A stretch of DNA of 15,300 nt, from NCBI GenBank assembly GCA_023430325.1, contig JAEZAU010000037.1, positions 1-15,300 of the forward strand, in the 5' to 3' direction. Below, in pieces: positions 1 through 7,992 of this stretch. The DNA is from Bacteroidota bacterium (GTDB lineage: Bacteria > Bacteroidota > Bacteroidia > Flavobacteriales_F > PHOS-HE28). The notes under the pieces are model-generated. The model saw only the letters and a list, made by a program, of their open reading frames with translations, was not told where the DNA came from and searched no databases. Both the position numbers and the translations under genes were made by a program. Positions within the stretch are counted from its first letter, which is position 1. Each line of letters begins with the position of its first letter.

Positions 1-100
1 GACCATATTGCGATCGAAAATGAACGTACCATGTTTATTGAATGAATGATATAGGATATCGAAGTTACGGATCGATGTGAGTGAAGAAAAGCGGTCTGCT

Positions 101-340
101 CTACGCGGCGACTCCCCAGATCGAGAATACCACGATGAACAAGAGCGCCACGCCACCGATCGCTGAAAGCACGATGCGATCGGAAAGTTGAAAGCGGCGG
201 CAGATCCAGTTGTAGAAGATCATTTGCGAACCGAAAAGAATACCGAGATACAACGCAAAGACAAGCCAGTTGCCGGGTTGCTTCATCCAACGCAGATCGT
301 ACCAGCCTTCATCAATGAAGAAGAGGAAGTTGACGAACAC
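101..340 (-). CDS. Small integral membrane protein of unknown function; start uncertain
   Basis: Function not recognised. The frame from GTG at 340 gives 79 residues with two clear hydrophobic segments, roughly residues 24-42 and 57-77, separated by a basic loop (CRRFQLSDR). The GTG start is doubtful because it cuts a third hydrophobic run in half. The same frame stays open upstream to 469 (TGA at 470-472), and the residues just before the GTG read RGPIILLIVSF, which together with VFVNFLFFI would make a complete first transmembrane helix. No ATG, GTG or TTG exists in that frame between 340 and 470, so the true start is either a rare codon (for example ATT at 359-361), lies behind a frameshift, or is the GTG after all. 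It diverges from the VOC gene at 472. A small three-helix membrane protein is the best description; coding status is likely but not certain. Confidence 0.55.
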   Translation of the reverse strand: MFVNFLFFIDEGWYDLRWMKQPGNWLVFALYLGILFGSQMIFYNWICRRFQLSDRIVLSAIGGVALLFIVVFSIWGVAA

Positions 341-471
341 GAACGAAACGATAAGTAGAATGATCGGTCCGCGGTTGATCCGATCTGCGATCGTGTTGCT
401 CCAACCAACGTCCCAACGATCGTGATAGTGTCCTGGGCCGCTAACTTCATCGGCCCAAAAGATCCCAGATC

Positions 472-903
472 ATGACCACCGTTAACATCTATCTCACCTT
501 CACCGGTAATTGTGAAGAAGCGTTCAAATTCTACAAGAAAGCTTTTGGTGGCGAATTCGCGAGCGTGAACCGTTTTGGTGAGATGCCGCCGCAGGAAGGA
601 ATGCCTCCGGTCCCGGCCGATCAAAAGGAGAAGATCATGCACATCAGTCTACCGATCAGCAAGGAGACCGTGCTCATGGGCAGCGATACATCCGAATCGT
701 TCGGGCATGTGACCACGATCGGCAACAACTTCTCGATCTCGATCAATACCGACAGCCGCGAAAAGGCCGATGCCTACTTCAAGACGCTTTCCGAAGGCGG
801 CCGGGTGACGATGCCGCTGCAGGATACGTTCTGGGGCGCGTACTGGGGCATGTTCACCGATAAGTTCGGGATCGGCTGGCAGGTGAACGCGAATGCGCGC
901 TGA
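472..903 (+). CDS. VOC family protein, PhnB/YjdN-like (glyoxalase/bleomycin-resistance fold)
   Basis: This 143-residue protein has the typical length and pattern of the PhnB-like branch of the vicinal oxygen chelate superfamily. The N-terminal strand NIYLTFTGNCEEAF leads into FYKKAFGGE (residues 20-28), the hallmark opening of PhnB-like proteins. H57 in IMHISL sits where the family carries a conserved histidine, and the C-terminal FWGAYWGMFTDKFGIGWQV (120-138) is the family's final beta-hairpin. Members are small cytoplasmic proteins, often dimers; many have no proven substrate and are misnamed as 3-demethylubiquinone methyltransferases, so no reaction is assigned here. The ATG at 472 starts directly at the conserved first strand and fits the family. 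It stands alone, divergent from the small membrane protein and 186 bases before the first T9SS gene. Family assignment is firm, physiological role unknown. Confidence 0.9.
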   Translation: MTTVNIYLTFTGNCEEAFKFYKKAFGGEFASVNRFGEMPPQEGMPPVPADQKEKIMHISLPISKETVLMGSDTSESFGHVTTIGNNFSISINTDSREKADAYFKTLSEGGRVTMPLQDTFWGAYWGMFTDKFGIGWQVNANAR

Positions 904-959
904 AGGCTGAAGTCCAGCGGTGCTGCGGTTGGAGGTTGCCTGGGCTGATGGATGATGGC

Positions 960-1025
960 CGTATGGTTGCGACCACTCCTTGCCCGAACAACACCTTTCC
1001 TTCTTAACAGTGACGTATGGTTGCG
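960..1025 (+). repeat. Pair of 12-base direct repeats upstream of the first T9SS gene
   Basis: CGTATGGTTGCG occurs at 960-971 and again at 1014-1025, start to start 54 bases apart, within the 186-base gap between the VOC gene and the first T9SS gene. The copies are identical over 12 bases and continue with A versus G and then CC. They could be regulator binding sites or a chance duplication; nothing else in the sequence decides. A weak match to the Bacteroidota -7 element, TAGTTTAG (7 of 8 to TAnnTTTG), lies at 1055-1062 but lacks a convincing -33 TTG at the right distance. Confidence 0.35.
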
Positions 1026-1089
1026 GCCGGGATGGTCATATGAAAGAGGTTCCTTAGTTTAGGCACCCTTTTAGATCGATCCCGAACAA

Positions 1090-3048
1090 ATGAAAACACG
1101 TTACATTCTACTGTCCAGCATGCTTCTGGCGGGCGCAAGCTTCGCCCAGTCCGTGAAGGACCAACCGCGTGCCGCCACGGCCGAGGATATCGTACCAGCC
1201 ACCGAACATCCTTCGCAGATCGGTGGTGATCGTGACATTCTCTTCAGTGAGGATTTCGCCAACGGCCTTTCCGGCAATAACGGCGTTGGAGCCTGGACCG
1301 TAAGCGGCCCGAACGGCAACATCTGGCGCCGCAAGGTGACCGGTCCCCTTGGTGCCTACACGCCCACCAGCGAACGCATCCAATCCACCACAGTGACGAA
1401 CGGATATATGCTGTTCAACAGTGATTCTGCGAACAGCACCTGGAGCGGCAATACGCCCACTGCCCTGCCTACGGACCAATTCACCAACTGGGAGGGTTCC
1501 CTGGAATCACCAGTGCTGGACCTTAGTGCCACGCCATACGCCCAATTGCAGTTCCAGCAGCGCTTGCGTTATTGCTGCGGCAGCGCTCCGCAGTTCGTTG
1601 AGATCAGCATAGACGGTGGAAACTCTTGGCCCGAAACAATGTCGATCGACGTGGGCTCTGATTTTTCGACCAACGATCTGTCACCCACCGAGACACGCAA
1701 GATCAACCTGACGCCTTTCATCGCGAACGGCAATGCGAGCAACGTGAAGTTCCGCTTCAGGCATAATGGTGAAGCAGGCACCTCTCATTACCACTGGCAG
1801 ATCGATGATATCCAGATCGTGGATCAACCCCAGTTCGATCTGCTGCTTGATTACGCGTTGATCTCCAATACCACGCAGGGCAATGAGCCTGGCCGTATCC
1901 CTGTTTCACAATTGGTGAACGGCGGGGGCATCAACCTCGGCGGCGGGTTCAACAATTTCGGTTGGGACACCCACAACAATATCGATCTCGTGGTCGATGT
2001 GACCGGTCCTGAGAACTTTCAGCATACGATCGAAGTGACCCAGCTGGAATCACCTGATACGGTGGATATCTGGGAGACCGTAACGCCGCCACAGATGCCT
2101 GTGGGCCTGTACACCGCAAGCTTCACGTTGACCTCGGATGAAGAGCCGGATACCGCCGATCACTTCGATAACAATACTGTACCGAACCGGACCTTCGAAG
2201 TGACCAACACGGTGTATTCGCTGGATAATCTTGGCAATCATCCTGCAGGACAGCAGGTGACCTCGAGCCTGGGCACCCACTCCTTCACAGACAATGAAGA
2301 TGGTGGAATGGCGATGACCCAATACCACATTCTTGCACCCATGGAAGTTTATGGACTCGATGTGATCCTTCAGAACTCAGGTACCAGCGCAACGCAGGCT
2401 GGCGGCCAGATCGTGATGGCTATACGTGACAGTCTTGACGTGTTCATCGATCCGAACACCTTTACGCCGAACCTCACCAATGCCCTGGCCGAGACCGATC
2501 TGCTCCCGATCCTGCAGATGAACGTGACACTGGGCCGCATCTCCGCTGATTTCAATGCGCCAGTGACCCTGCAACCTGGTGTGTATTACGCAAGTGTGGA
2601 GATGTACGGTAGCGGTGATAACAACCGGATCAGCATTGTTGATGATGAGACCGTTCCGCAACCAGGATGGAGCAGCCTCATGTACCTGCCCAACGATCCA
2701 CAGTCACCAGATCGTGTATGGAGCAATGGAAATGCGTTCGCCATCCGCCTGCGCACCAACTCTGTGGCCTCCATCCAGGAGAATGAGACCGCTGCTGATG
2801 TGAACGTGATGCCGAACCCGACCACTGGCAACGTGCAATTGAACTACACCATCAATGAGAGCGCACAGGTTACCATTGAGGTAACGGACGTTACCGGCAA
2901 ACTCGTGCGTACTTATATGGCGGGTAACAAAGCCGCAGGCCAGCACCAGTTGAACATGGATCTCAGCGATCTGCAGAATGGAGCATACAACTATAGTGTC
3001 ATCGTGAACGGCAACCGCAGTACGGGCCGTATCGTGGTGGCGAAGTAG
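1090..3048 (+). CDS. Secreted T9SS type A sorting-domain protein, paralogue 1 (choice-of-anchor J/MAM-like)
   Basis: A 652-residue surface or secreted protein of unknown activity. Residues 1-19 form a Sec signal peptide (basic MKTR, hydrophobic core, cleavage A19|Q20). Residues about 50-241 look like a choice-of-anchor-J/MAM-type jelly roll, opening with ILFSEDF and closing with HYHWQIDDIQIVDQ; the central strand carries a vicinal cysteine pair (C162-C163, RYCCG) absent from the other two copies. An Ig/CARDB-like region follows (about 245-375), then a beta-rich module (about 376-555) with LGNHPAG, SFTDNED and DDETVPQP motifs. Residues 572-652 are a T9SS type A C-terminal domain: MPNPTTG, then VTDVTGKLVRTY, QNGAYNYSV and a terminal RIVVAK. 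By family knowledge this domain directs export through the outer membrane and is usually removed on the surface. It is the first of three tandem paralogues and is followed by a strong terminator. Jelly rolls of this kind often bind ligands or carbohydrate, but no catalytic residues are evident. Confidence 0.9.
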   Translation: MKTRYILLSSMLLAGASFAQSVKDQPRAATAEDIVPATEHPSQIGGDRDILFSEDFANGLSGNNGVGAWTVSGPNGNIWRRKVTGPLGAYTPTSERIQSTTVTNGYMLFNSDSANSTWSGNTPTALPTDQFTNWEGSLESPVLDLSATPYAQLQFQQRLRYCCGSAPQFVEISIDGGNSWPETMSIDVGSDFSTNDLSPTETRKINLTPFIANGNASNVKFRFRHNGEAGTSHYHWQIDDIQIVDQPQFDLLLDYALISNTTQGNEPGRIPVSQLVNGGGINLGGGFNNFGWDTHNNIDLVVDVTGPENFQHTIEVTQLESPDTVDIWETVTPPQMPVGLYTASFTLTSDEEPDTADHFDNNTVPNRTFEVTNTVYSLDNLGNHPAGQQVTSSLGTHSFTDNEDGGMAMTQYHILAPMEVYGLDVILQNSGTSATQAGGQIVMAIRDSLDVFIDPNTFTPNLTNALAETDLLPILQMNVTLGRISADFNAPVTLQPGVYYASVEMYGSGDNNRISIVDDETVPQPGWSSLMYLPNDPQSPDRVWSNGNAFAIRLRTNSVASIQENETAADVNVMPNPTTGNVQLNYTINESAQVTIEVTDVTGKLVRTYMAGNKAAGQHQLNMDLSDLQNGAYNYSVIVNGNRSTGRIVVAK

Positions 3049-3051
3049 TCT

Positions 3052-3063
3052 CTAGATATCTAG
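3052..3063. repeat. 12-base perfect palindrome just after the stop codon
   Basis: CTAGATATCTAG at 3052-3063 is a perfect inverted repeat without a spacer. It lies 3 bases after the stop codon of T9SS paralogue 1 and 2 bases before the terminator hairpin. No function is assigned; it may be a chance palindrome. Confidence 0.3.
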
Positions 3064-3065
3064 CC

Positions 3066-3102
3066 AGAAGAGGCCATCCGAAAGGGTGGCCTCTTCTCTT
3101 TT
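3066..3102 (+). terminator. Rho-independent terminator after T9SS paralogue 1
   Basis: The left arm AGAAGAGGCCATCC (3066-3079) pairs with GGGTGGCCTCTTCT (3084-3097) over 14 positions with one T-G wobble, closing a GAAA tetraloop, followed by CTTTT. The strength of the hairpin suggests that paralogue 1 is transcribed as its own unit rather than together with paralogue 2. Confidence 0.9.
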
Positions 3103-3219
3103 CGTCACACCGATCATCACCCTTCTTCACTATCCAGCGTCATCCGTTCCATTCATCACCGATCACAGAAAATGCGCTCTGGTGGCGGTCTAGCTTCATC
3201 GCAACAAACGCTGGGGACC

Positions 3220-5031
3220 ATGAGATCGCACATTTACGCCTGCATCATTCTACAATTCGTTTGCATACCCATGTATGCACGATCGATCGATACCGATAAG
3301 GGGCCGGGACCGCTCTTACGATCCGAACAGACCACCTCGAGCCAACGCGGCCCGGCGGGTGGCGCAAAGGGTACGGCCTATTACTTCGAAACGTTCACTT
3401 CTGACCTGGGTGATTGGTCATCTGTCACTCTAGCTGGGAACGTCAACTGGAAATGGACCGATGTAGGACCCGGGCCTACCGCTTCATTCTATCCGGTACC
3501 TCCCCTGGCCACCACAGCCGGCTGGGTCATCATTGATGATGATCATGATGGAATGGCCGGTAACGTGGTACATGCCCATTTGATCTCCCCTGTCATAGAT
3601 CTTTCAGGCGCACCGGCCTACCTTCAATTGGAGTTCGATCAGTATTTCCAGGAATTCCAGTTCGACTCCACCATTGTAGGCATCAGCACCGACGGGGGCT
3701 TGGAATGGCAGGAGATGGAGATCAACAACGGCGTTGGCAGGGATGGCCGGCCGAACCCCGAGCACATCGCGATCAATATCACCGAATGGATCGGTGGAGA
3801 TCCCTCCAATGTACAGATCCGTTTCAGGTACCGCTCCGAATGGGATTATGGCTGGCAGATCGATAATGTGGCGATCCGTGAAATGCCTGAGCATGAACTG
3901 GCGATCCTTCAAGGCGGTATCTCCCACTCCCACGATGGAACAGAATTCGGCTTCATTCCACTTTCAGAACTACCTGGCGAGCTGCAGGTGGTGGCAGAAC
4001 TTTTCAATGCCGGCTCGCAGACCATGCATGATGTGGAGATCCTTGTGGAATTGAAGGATGAGGACGGGCAAGTGGTGGCAGAGGAGACGTTCAATGTGCC
4101 TGAAATAACCTCGTGGGATACCGTGTTGGTGGACATGTTGATGACCGTGAATGATCTGGTGAATGGCGTTTACACGGCCTATTTCACCGCTTCGAGCATG
4201 GAGCTGGACGCGGATCCCGAGAACAATGTCGCACAACGGACATTCCTGGTTAATGAAGACTTCTACGGGCTGGATGGGATCGGCATCTATGCGGCCGATG
4301 AACTTGTGACCACGGCGATCGGCACCAACAGCTTTGAAGACGCCGAGGATCAACTTCACTTGATGAACTATTTCCCGGTGATCAACGGACTTACGGTATA
4401 CGGCATCCAGTTCCGGATAGATCCATCTTCTGAAGCCGGAGCATATGTATATGCGGGCATACACGATTCCGTGGCGGTGATGAACGATCAGCTCGATGCC
4501 TCTTATGCGGAGACGGACTTTTACGACATAACGGAAGATGACATCACCAACGGTGTGGTGAACCTGTTCTTCCAGCAACCGGTAATGCTGAATGCGGGCG
4601 CTTATTATGCCGACCTCGTGCTGCACAGCACCTTCGGCAACTCACACATACGCGTGGTGGATGATATCACCGTACCGCAGCCATCGCTCGCCGCAGTGAT
4701 CCACATTCAGGACGATCAGACATACACCAACGGCAACGCCTATTCCATACGGCTCATACTCGATCCGGAAGCCGTGGGCATGCTGGAGACAGCGAACACC
4801 GATGGACCTCAGCTCTTTCCGAACCCGGGCAATGGATCGGTACAGCTCTTCCTTCCGAATGCAGGTCCACACCAGGTAGAGGTCATCGATGCATCAGGTT
4901 CCATCGTGCTGCACGATCGCATCACCAATGGAGCTCTACTTGATCTCTCCCACTGCACCCCGGGCGTCTATCTGGTGCGCTTTACCAACGAACAAGGCTC
5001 AAGCACCATCAAATACGTCAAAGAACTGTAA
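3220..5031 (+). CDS. Secreted T9SS type A sorting-domain protein, paralogue 2 (diverged)
   Basis: The frame is open from an ATG at 3172, but the ATG at 3220 is preferred because it places a signal peptide at the N-terminus (MRSHIYACIILQFVCIPMYA, cleavage about A20|R21). The upstream start would add 16 polar residues in front of it. From 3220 the protein has 603 residues. Residues about 52-217 form a choice-of-anchor-J/MAM-like jelly roll (YYFETFTSDLGDW ... YGWQIDNVAI). An Ig/CARDB-like stretch with GFIPLSELP follows, then the beta-rich module with DDITVPQP and NGNAYSIRL, and a T9SS type A sorting domain (about 529-603: LFPNPGNGS, VIDASGSIV, PGVYLVRF, KYVKEL). It shares the whole architecture with its neighbours but is clearly more diverged and shorter. 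Surface or secreted location is inferred from the sorting domain; activity unknown. Confidence 0.88.
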   Translation: MRSHIYACIILQFVCIPMYARSIDTDKGPGPLLRSEQTTSSQRGPAGGAKGTAYYFETFTSDLGDWSSVTLAGNVNWKWTDVGPGPTASFYPVPPLATTAGWVIIDDDHDGMAGNVVHAHLISPVIDLSGAPAYLQLEFDQYFQEFQFDSTIVGISTDGGLEWQEMEINNGVGRDGRPNPEHIAINITEWIGGDPSNVQIRFRYRSEWDYGWQIDNVAIREMPEHELAILQGGISHSHDGTEFGFIPLSELPGELQVVAELFNAGSQTMHDVEILVELKDEDGQVVAEETFNVPEITSWDTVLVDMLMTVNDLVNGVYTAYFTASSMELDADPENNVAQRTFLVNEDFYGLDGIGIYAADELVTTAIGTNSFEDAEDQLHLMNYFPVINGLTVYGIQFRIDPSSEAGAYVYAGIHDSVAVMNDQLDASYAETDFYDITEDDITNGVVNLFFQQPVMLNAGAYYADLVLHSTFGNSHIRVVDDITVPQPSLAAVIHIQDDQTYTNGNAYSIRLILDPEAVGMLETANTDGPQLFPNPGNGSVQLFLPNAGPHQVEVIDASGSIVLHDRITNGALLDLSHCTPGVYLVRFTNEQGSSTIKYVKEL

Positions 5032-5260
5032 CGATCCACCAGTGATCCTTGGAAACAGAAAGACATGATCAATACCGTTAGTTGCCAAAGACCGCCTTAA
5101 CCTGAGCGCAGGTCACCGCTGCCCGGTGATCGAGGATCCAGGAAGCAGGCTATTCTTGGTGCCCAGCCATATGCTGGCGGACCAGGGGTGCTTGCTTTCG
5201 GCTATTTCTATGATTTTCTTTGTTCCCTTGCACGATCTTTTAATCAACCAATAACCTGAC
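5032..5260. other. Intergenic region upstream of T9SS paralogue 3
   Basis: This 229-base gap holds no credible gene on either strand. It contains a hairpin, GGTCACCG (5111-5118) pairing with CGGTGATC (5124-5131) around a 5-base loop, with no U-run, so it is not a clear terminator for paralogue 2. A second weaker stem, CCAGC/GCTGG, lies near 5163-5177. The candidate promoter for paralogue 3 lies at its right end. Confidence 0.4.
5192..5222 (+). promoter_or_regulatory. Candidate Bacteroidota-type promoter (-33/-7) for T9SS paralogue 3
   Basis: TTG at 5192-5194 and TTTCTTTG at 5215-5222 are separated by 20 bases. This resembles the Bacteroidota consensus TTG, 19-21 bases, TAnnTTTG, with one mismatch in the -7 element. 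It would put the transcript start about 30 bases before the ATG at 5261. Assignment is by pattern only. Confidence 0.4.
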
Positions 5261-7174
5261 ATGAAGAAGTTTTACATTCCGGTGCTATTTATCGCCCTAG
5301 GGGCAAGCACCACCGTTGAAGCCCAGAGGGGCACGCGCGGCTTCTCGATGGAGGCCCGTTCATTGGAAAGGCCCGTTTTGACACCCGAGGCAGGAACACG
5401 CGCCGTTCTCTGGGAAGATGATCTCTCCGATCCAGGCACATGGATAACCGCCATCTGGCCAGGAGCGCCGAACACACCCTGGCAGATAGGAACGCAGGCT
5501 GCACAAGGCGCCTTCCCACTCGCTGTCATCCAGAGCACAACAGCCTCTAACGGATTCGCGATACTTGACTCCGATTTCTATGGTAACGAAGGTGCTACTG
5601 AAGTGGAAAGCAGCACCCTCACCACCGCAGATCCGATCGATCTTTCGGCCAGCCCTGCAGTAGTACTTGAATTCCAGACCCAGTACAGGAAATGGACCTA
5701 CGAGGAGTGCTTCGTTGTTGTGAGCACCTCCAATACCAACTGGCCTGCTCTCGATCCTGAATTCGATGTGGAAACCCACAATATGACGAGCACCGATAAC
5801 AAGGTGTATTACGTGTTCCCAGGGATGCAGACTCAAGATCCGGTAGACAACCCGACGTTGGTGCGCATCAACATCTCCGAGATCGCAGGTGGAGCCTCAC
5901 AAGTATGGGTGCGTTTCCATTGGACAGGTACCTGGGGATATGCATGGTATGTGGATGACGTGAAGATCATCGAGCAGCCCCAATTCGATCTGGTGATGGA
6001 TTATGGCTACGTGTCACACCTGAACAACGGCAATGAGTATGGACGTGTTCCATCTTCACAGCTCGACAACATGATGTACCTCGGTGGTGGCTTCCACAAT
6101 TTCGGTTGGGACACCAATACCGATGTTCAACTTACTGTTGATGCCACAGGTCCTGAGACCTTCAGCCATACGGTGAACGTAGCCACCATGGCCACCGGTG
6201 AAGAAGTAGCACCGTTCGAAGCTGTTCCAACACCTACGCTGACAGAAGGTGTATACACGTTCGATTTCGAGCTCGTTTCCGCTGAAGAACAGCCCGGAAG
6301 CGAATTCTTCGAGAACAACACGATCGACTCCCGTGCTTTTGAAGTGACCAATGCGAACACGGGTCTCTACTCCTTGGATAACATCGGCAACCATCCTGCC
6401 GGTACGGAAGTGCTCACCTCATTGGGCACCAACAGCTTCACCGACAATGAAGATGGCATGATGGCCATGACCATGTACAATGTGAGCGATCCGATAACCG
6501 TGTACGGCCTTGAGATCCTTCTTGCCACGGGCACCACAGGTACCCAAAGCGGCGGCTCGGTGAACATCGCCATCTTCGATAGTTCAGATGTGCTGATCGA
6601 TACCACCACCTATACGCCGACCCTCACCAACGCTTTGGCCGAAGCAGCAACGCTCTACACCATCACCGCAGCTGATGTGACCGCAGGCATGCTTTCCATC
6701 CCGTTCGCCGATCCCGTAACCCTCAGCGGAGGCAACTACTACGCTAGTGTGGAGATGTATGGAAGCGGCACAAACCACCGCATCCGCATACTGGATGATG
6801 AGACCGTGCCGCAACCAGCCTGGAGCAGCCTCATCTACCTGGTCAATGACCCCACCTCGCCGAACCGCATCTGGTCCAACGGTAATGCATTCGCCATCCG
6901 CCTCAGCCAGAACGCCTCCATCGGCATGGCAGAGCAGAATGAACTTACTGGCGTCAGCATGTACCCGAACCCCACCAACGGTCTGCTCAACATCAACCTG
7001 AGCGAGATCGGCACCTACAATGTGGAAGTGTTCGACATGCTCGGTGCACGCATCATGACCGATCGTATCGTGAAGAACACCGTGCTTGACCTCACCGGCA
7101 ATGCCCAAGGTGTCTACATGGTCCGCATCAGCAACGAGAAAGGCTCCATGATCGAGCGCATCACGTTGAAGTAG
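5261..7174 (+). CDS. Secreted T9SS type A sorting-domain protein, paralogue 3
   Basis: A 637-residue protein with a signal peptide (MKKFYIPVLFIALGASTTVEA, cleavage A21|Q22). A choice-of-anchor-J/MAM-like jelly roll covers about residues 48-232 (VLWEDDLSDPG ... YAWYVDDVKIIEQ). From PQFDLVMDYG onward it closely matches paralogue 1: GNEYGRVPSSQL, LGGGFHNFGWDT, IGNHPAGTEV, NSFTDNEDG, YYASVEMYGSG, DDETVPQP and WSNGNAFAIRL all recur. In one 56-residue stretch, residues 493-548, I count 46 identities to paralogue 1 (residues 499-554). The sorting domain (about 566-637: MYPNPTNG, VFDMLGARI, AQGVYMVRI, RITLK) resembles that of paralogue 2 more in length and form than that of paralogue 1. A strong terminator follows. 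Exported and probably surface-released; activity unknown. Confidence 0.9.
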   Translation: MKKFYIPVLFIALGASTTVEAQRGTRGFSMEARSLERPVLTPEAGTRAVLWEDDLSDPGTWITAIWPGAPNTPWQIGTQAAQGAFPLAVIQSTTASNGFAILDSDFYGNEGATEVESSTLTTADPIDLSASPAVVLEFQTQYRKWTYEECFVVVSTSNTNWPALDPEFDVETHNMTSTDNKVYYVFPGMQTQDPVDNPTLVRINISEIAGGASQVWVRFHWTGTWGYAWYVDDVKIIEQPQFDLVMDYGYVSHLNNGNEYGRVPSSQLDNMMYLGGGFHNFGWDTNTDVQLTVDATGPETFSHTVNVATMATGEEVAPFEAVPTPTLTEGVYTFDFELVSAEEQPGSEFFENNTIDSRAFEVTNANTGLYSLDNIGNHPAGTEVLTSLGTNSFTDNEDGMMAMTMYNVSDPITVYGLEILLATGTTGTQSGGSVNIAIFDSSDVLIDTTTYTPTLTNALAEAATLYTITAADVTAGMLSIPFADPVTLSGGNYYASVEMYGSGTNHRIRILDDETVPQPAWSSLIYLVNDPTSPNRIWSNGNAFAIRLSQNASIGMAEQNELTGVSMYPNPTNGLLNINLSEIGTYNVEVFDMLGARIMTDRIVKNTVLDLTGNAQGVYMVRISNEKGSMIERITLK

Positions 7175-7192
7175 GATCGAAAGGATCTTTTG

Positions 7193-7226
7193 AAAAGACC
7201 CCGGCGCTTGCCGGGGTCTTTTTTTT
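7193..7226. terminator. Bidirectional terminator between T9SS paralogue 3 and the mlaF-like gene
   Basis: AAAGACCCCGGC (7194-7205), loop GCTT, then GCCGGGGTCTTT (7210-7221), running on into T to 7226. On the plus strand this is a textbook terminator with eight consecutive Ts (7219-7226). On the minus strand the stem is followed by a run of four Ts, so the same hairpin can end the convergent ABC-transporter transcript, whose stop codon is at 7228-7230. Confidence 0.93.
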
Positions 7227-7227
7227 A

Positions 7228-7992
7228 TCACTTGCCGCTGATCAAGGACTTCTTCACCTGCCGCATCAATCCGCTGGCGAAGATGAAATCATTCAACTCC
7301 TTGTTATCTGTCTGGAGCAGTTCATCCTTGCTTCCCTCCCACCACATCTTGCCCTCGTGAATGAAGACGATGTTGTCTCCGGTGTCCATCACCGAATTCA
7401 TGTCATGGGTGATCACCACCGTGGTGGTATTGAACTCTTCGGTGAGCTCCTTGATCAGATCGTCGATGAGGATGCTTGTCTGTGGATCGAGGCCGCTGTT
7501 GGGTTCATCCACGAAGAGGTATTTGGGGTTCATCGCGATCGCCCGGGCGATGCCAACGCGCTTCTGCATTCCACCGCTCAGCTCGGCGGGAAAGAGCCTG
7601 TCCTTTTCCAGGATGTTCACCTTGCGCAGACATTCATGGGCGCGATCTTCCATCTCGCTCTTGCTCATGCGCGCGAACATGCGCAACGGGAACATGACGT
7701 TCTCGATCACCGAAAGGCTGTCGAAAAGCGCACTTCCTTGAAAGAGCATCCCGATCTCCTGCCTGATCTCTCTTTTCTGTTGCGCGTTCATGTCATGGAA
7801 GGATCGGCCTTCATACAAAACTTTACCGGCCTCAGGTCGATGAAGACCCACCATGCATTTTGCGAGCACGCTCTTTCCTGAACCGCTCTTTCCGATGATC
7901 TGGTTGACCAGGCCTTTCCGAAAGGTCGCGGTGATGTCGGTAAGCACCTGTACTTTTCCAAAGCGCTTGCTCACGTTCTTCACCTCGATCAT
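7228..7992 (-). CDS. mlaF: MlaF-like ABC transporter ATP-binding protein
   Basis: A 254-residue ABC ATPase of the Mla/Ttg2A type, expected to power phospholipid movement between inner and outer membrane with an MlaE permease. All nucleotide-binding motifs are intact: Walker A GKSGSGKS (residues 34-41), Q-loop Q85, signature LSGGMQKR (138-145), Walker B YLFVDE (158-163), D-loop SGLD (166-169) and switch histidine H196. The FQGSALFDSLSVIENV stretch (84-99) is typical of this subfamily. It lies downstream of the permease gene with a 4-base overlap (ATGA at 7989-7992), which implies translational coupling. No MCE-domain (MlaD) gene follows; the operon ends here at the shared terminator. The E. 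coli protein is similar in length. The symbol reflects family membership; direction of transport and substrate are not shown by the sequence. Confidence 0.9.
   Translation of the reverse strand: MIEVKNVSKRFGKVQVLTDITATFRKGLVNQIIGKSGSGKSVLAKCMVGLHRPEAGKVLYEGRSFHDMNAQQKREIRQEIGMLFQGSALFDSLSVIENVMFPLRMFARMSKSEMEDRAHECLRKVNILEKDRLFPAELSGGMQKRVGIARAIAMNPKYLFVDEPNSGLDPQTSILIDDLIKELTEEFNTTTVVITHDMNSVMDTGDNIVFIHEGKMWWEGSKDELLQTDNKELNDFIFASGLMRQVKKSLISGK

Noticed and set aside
3172..3219. Upstream ATG as the start of T9SS paralogue 2
   Set aside because: It would put 16 polar residues ahead of an otherwise normal signal peptide, so the ATG at 3220 is preferred.
3970..4626. 218-codon minus-strand frame inside T9SS paralogue 2
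   Set aside because: Antisense to a protein with clear signal peptide, repeats and sorting domain; the translation is His/Ile/Arg-rich with no recognisable motif.
6584..7231. 215-codon minus-strand frame over the end of T9SS paralogue 3
   Set aside because: It crosses the sorting domain and the terminator in antisense. No family features are seen and the sense frame is strongly supported.
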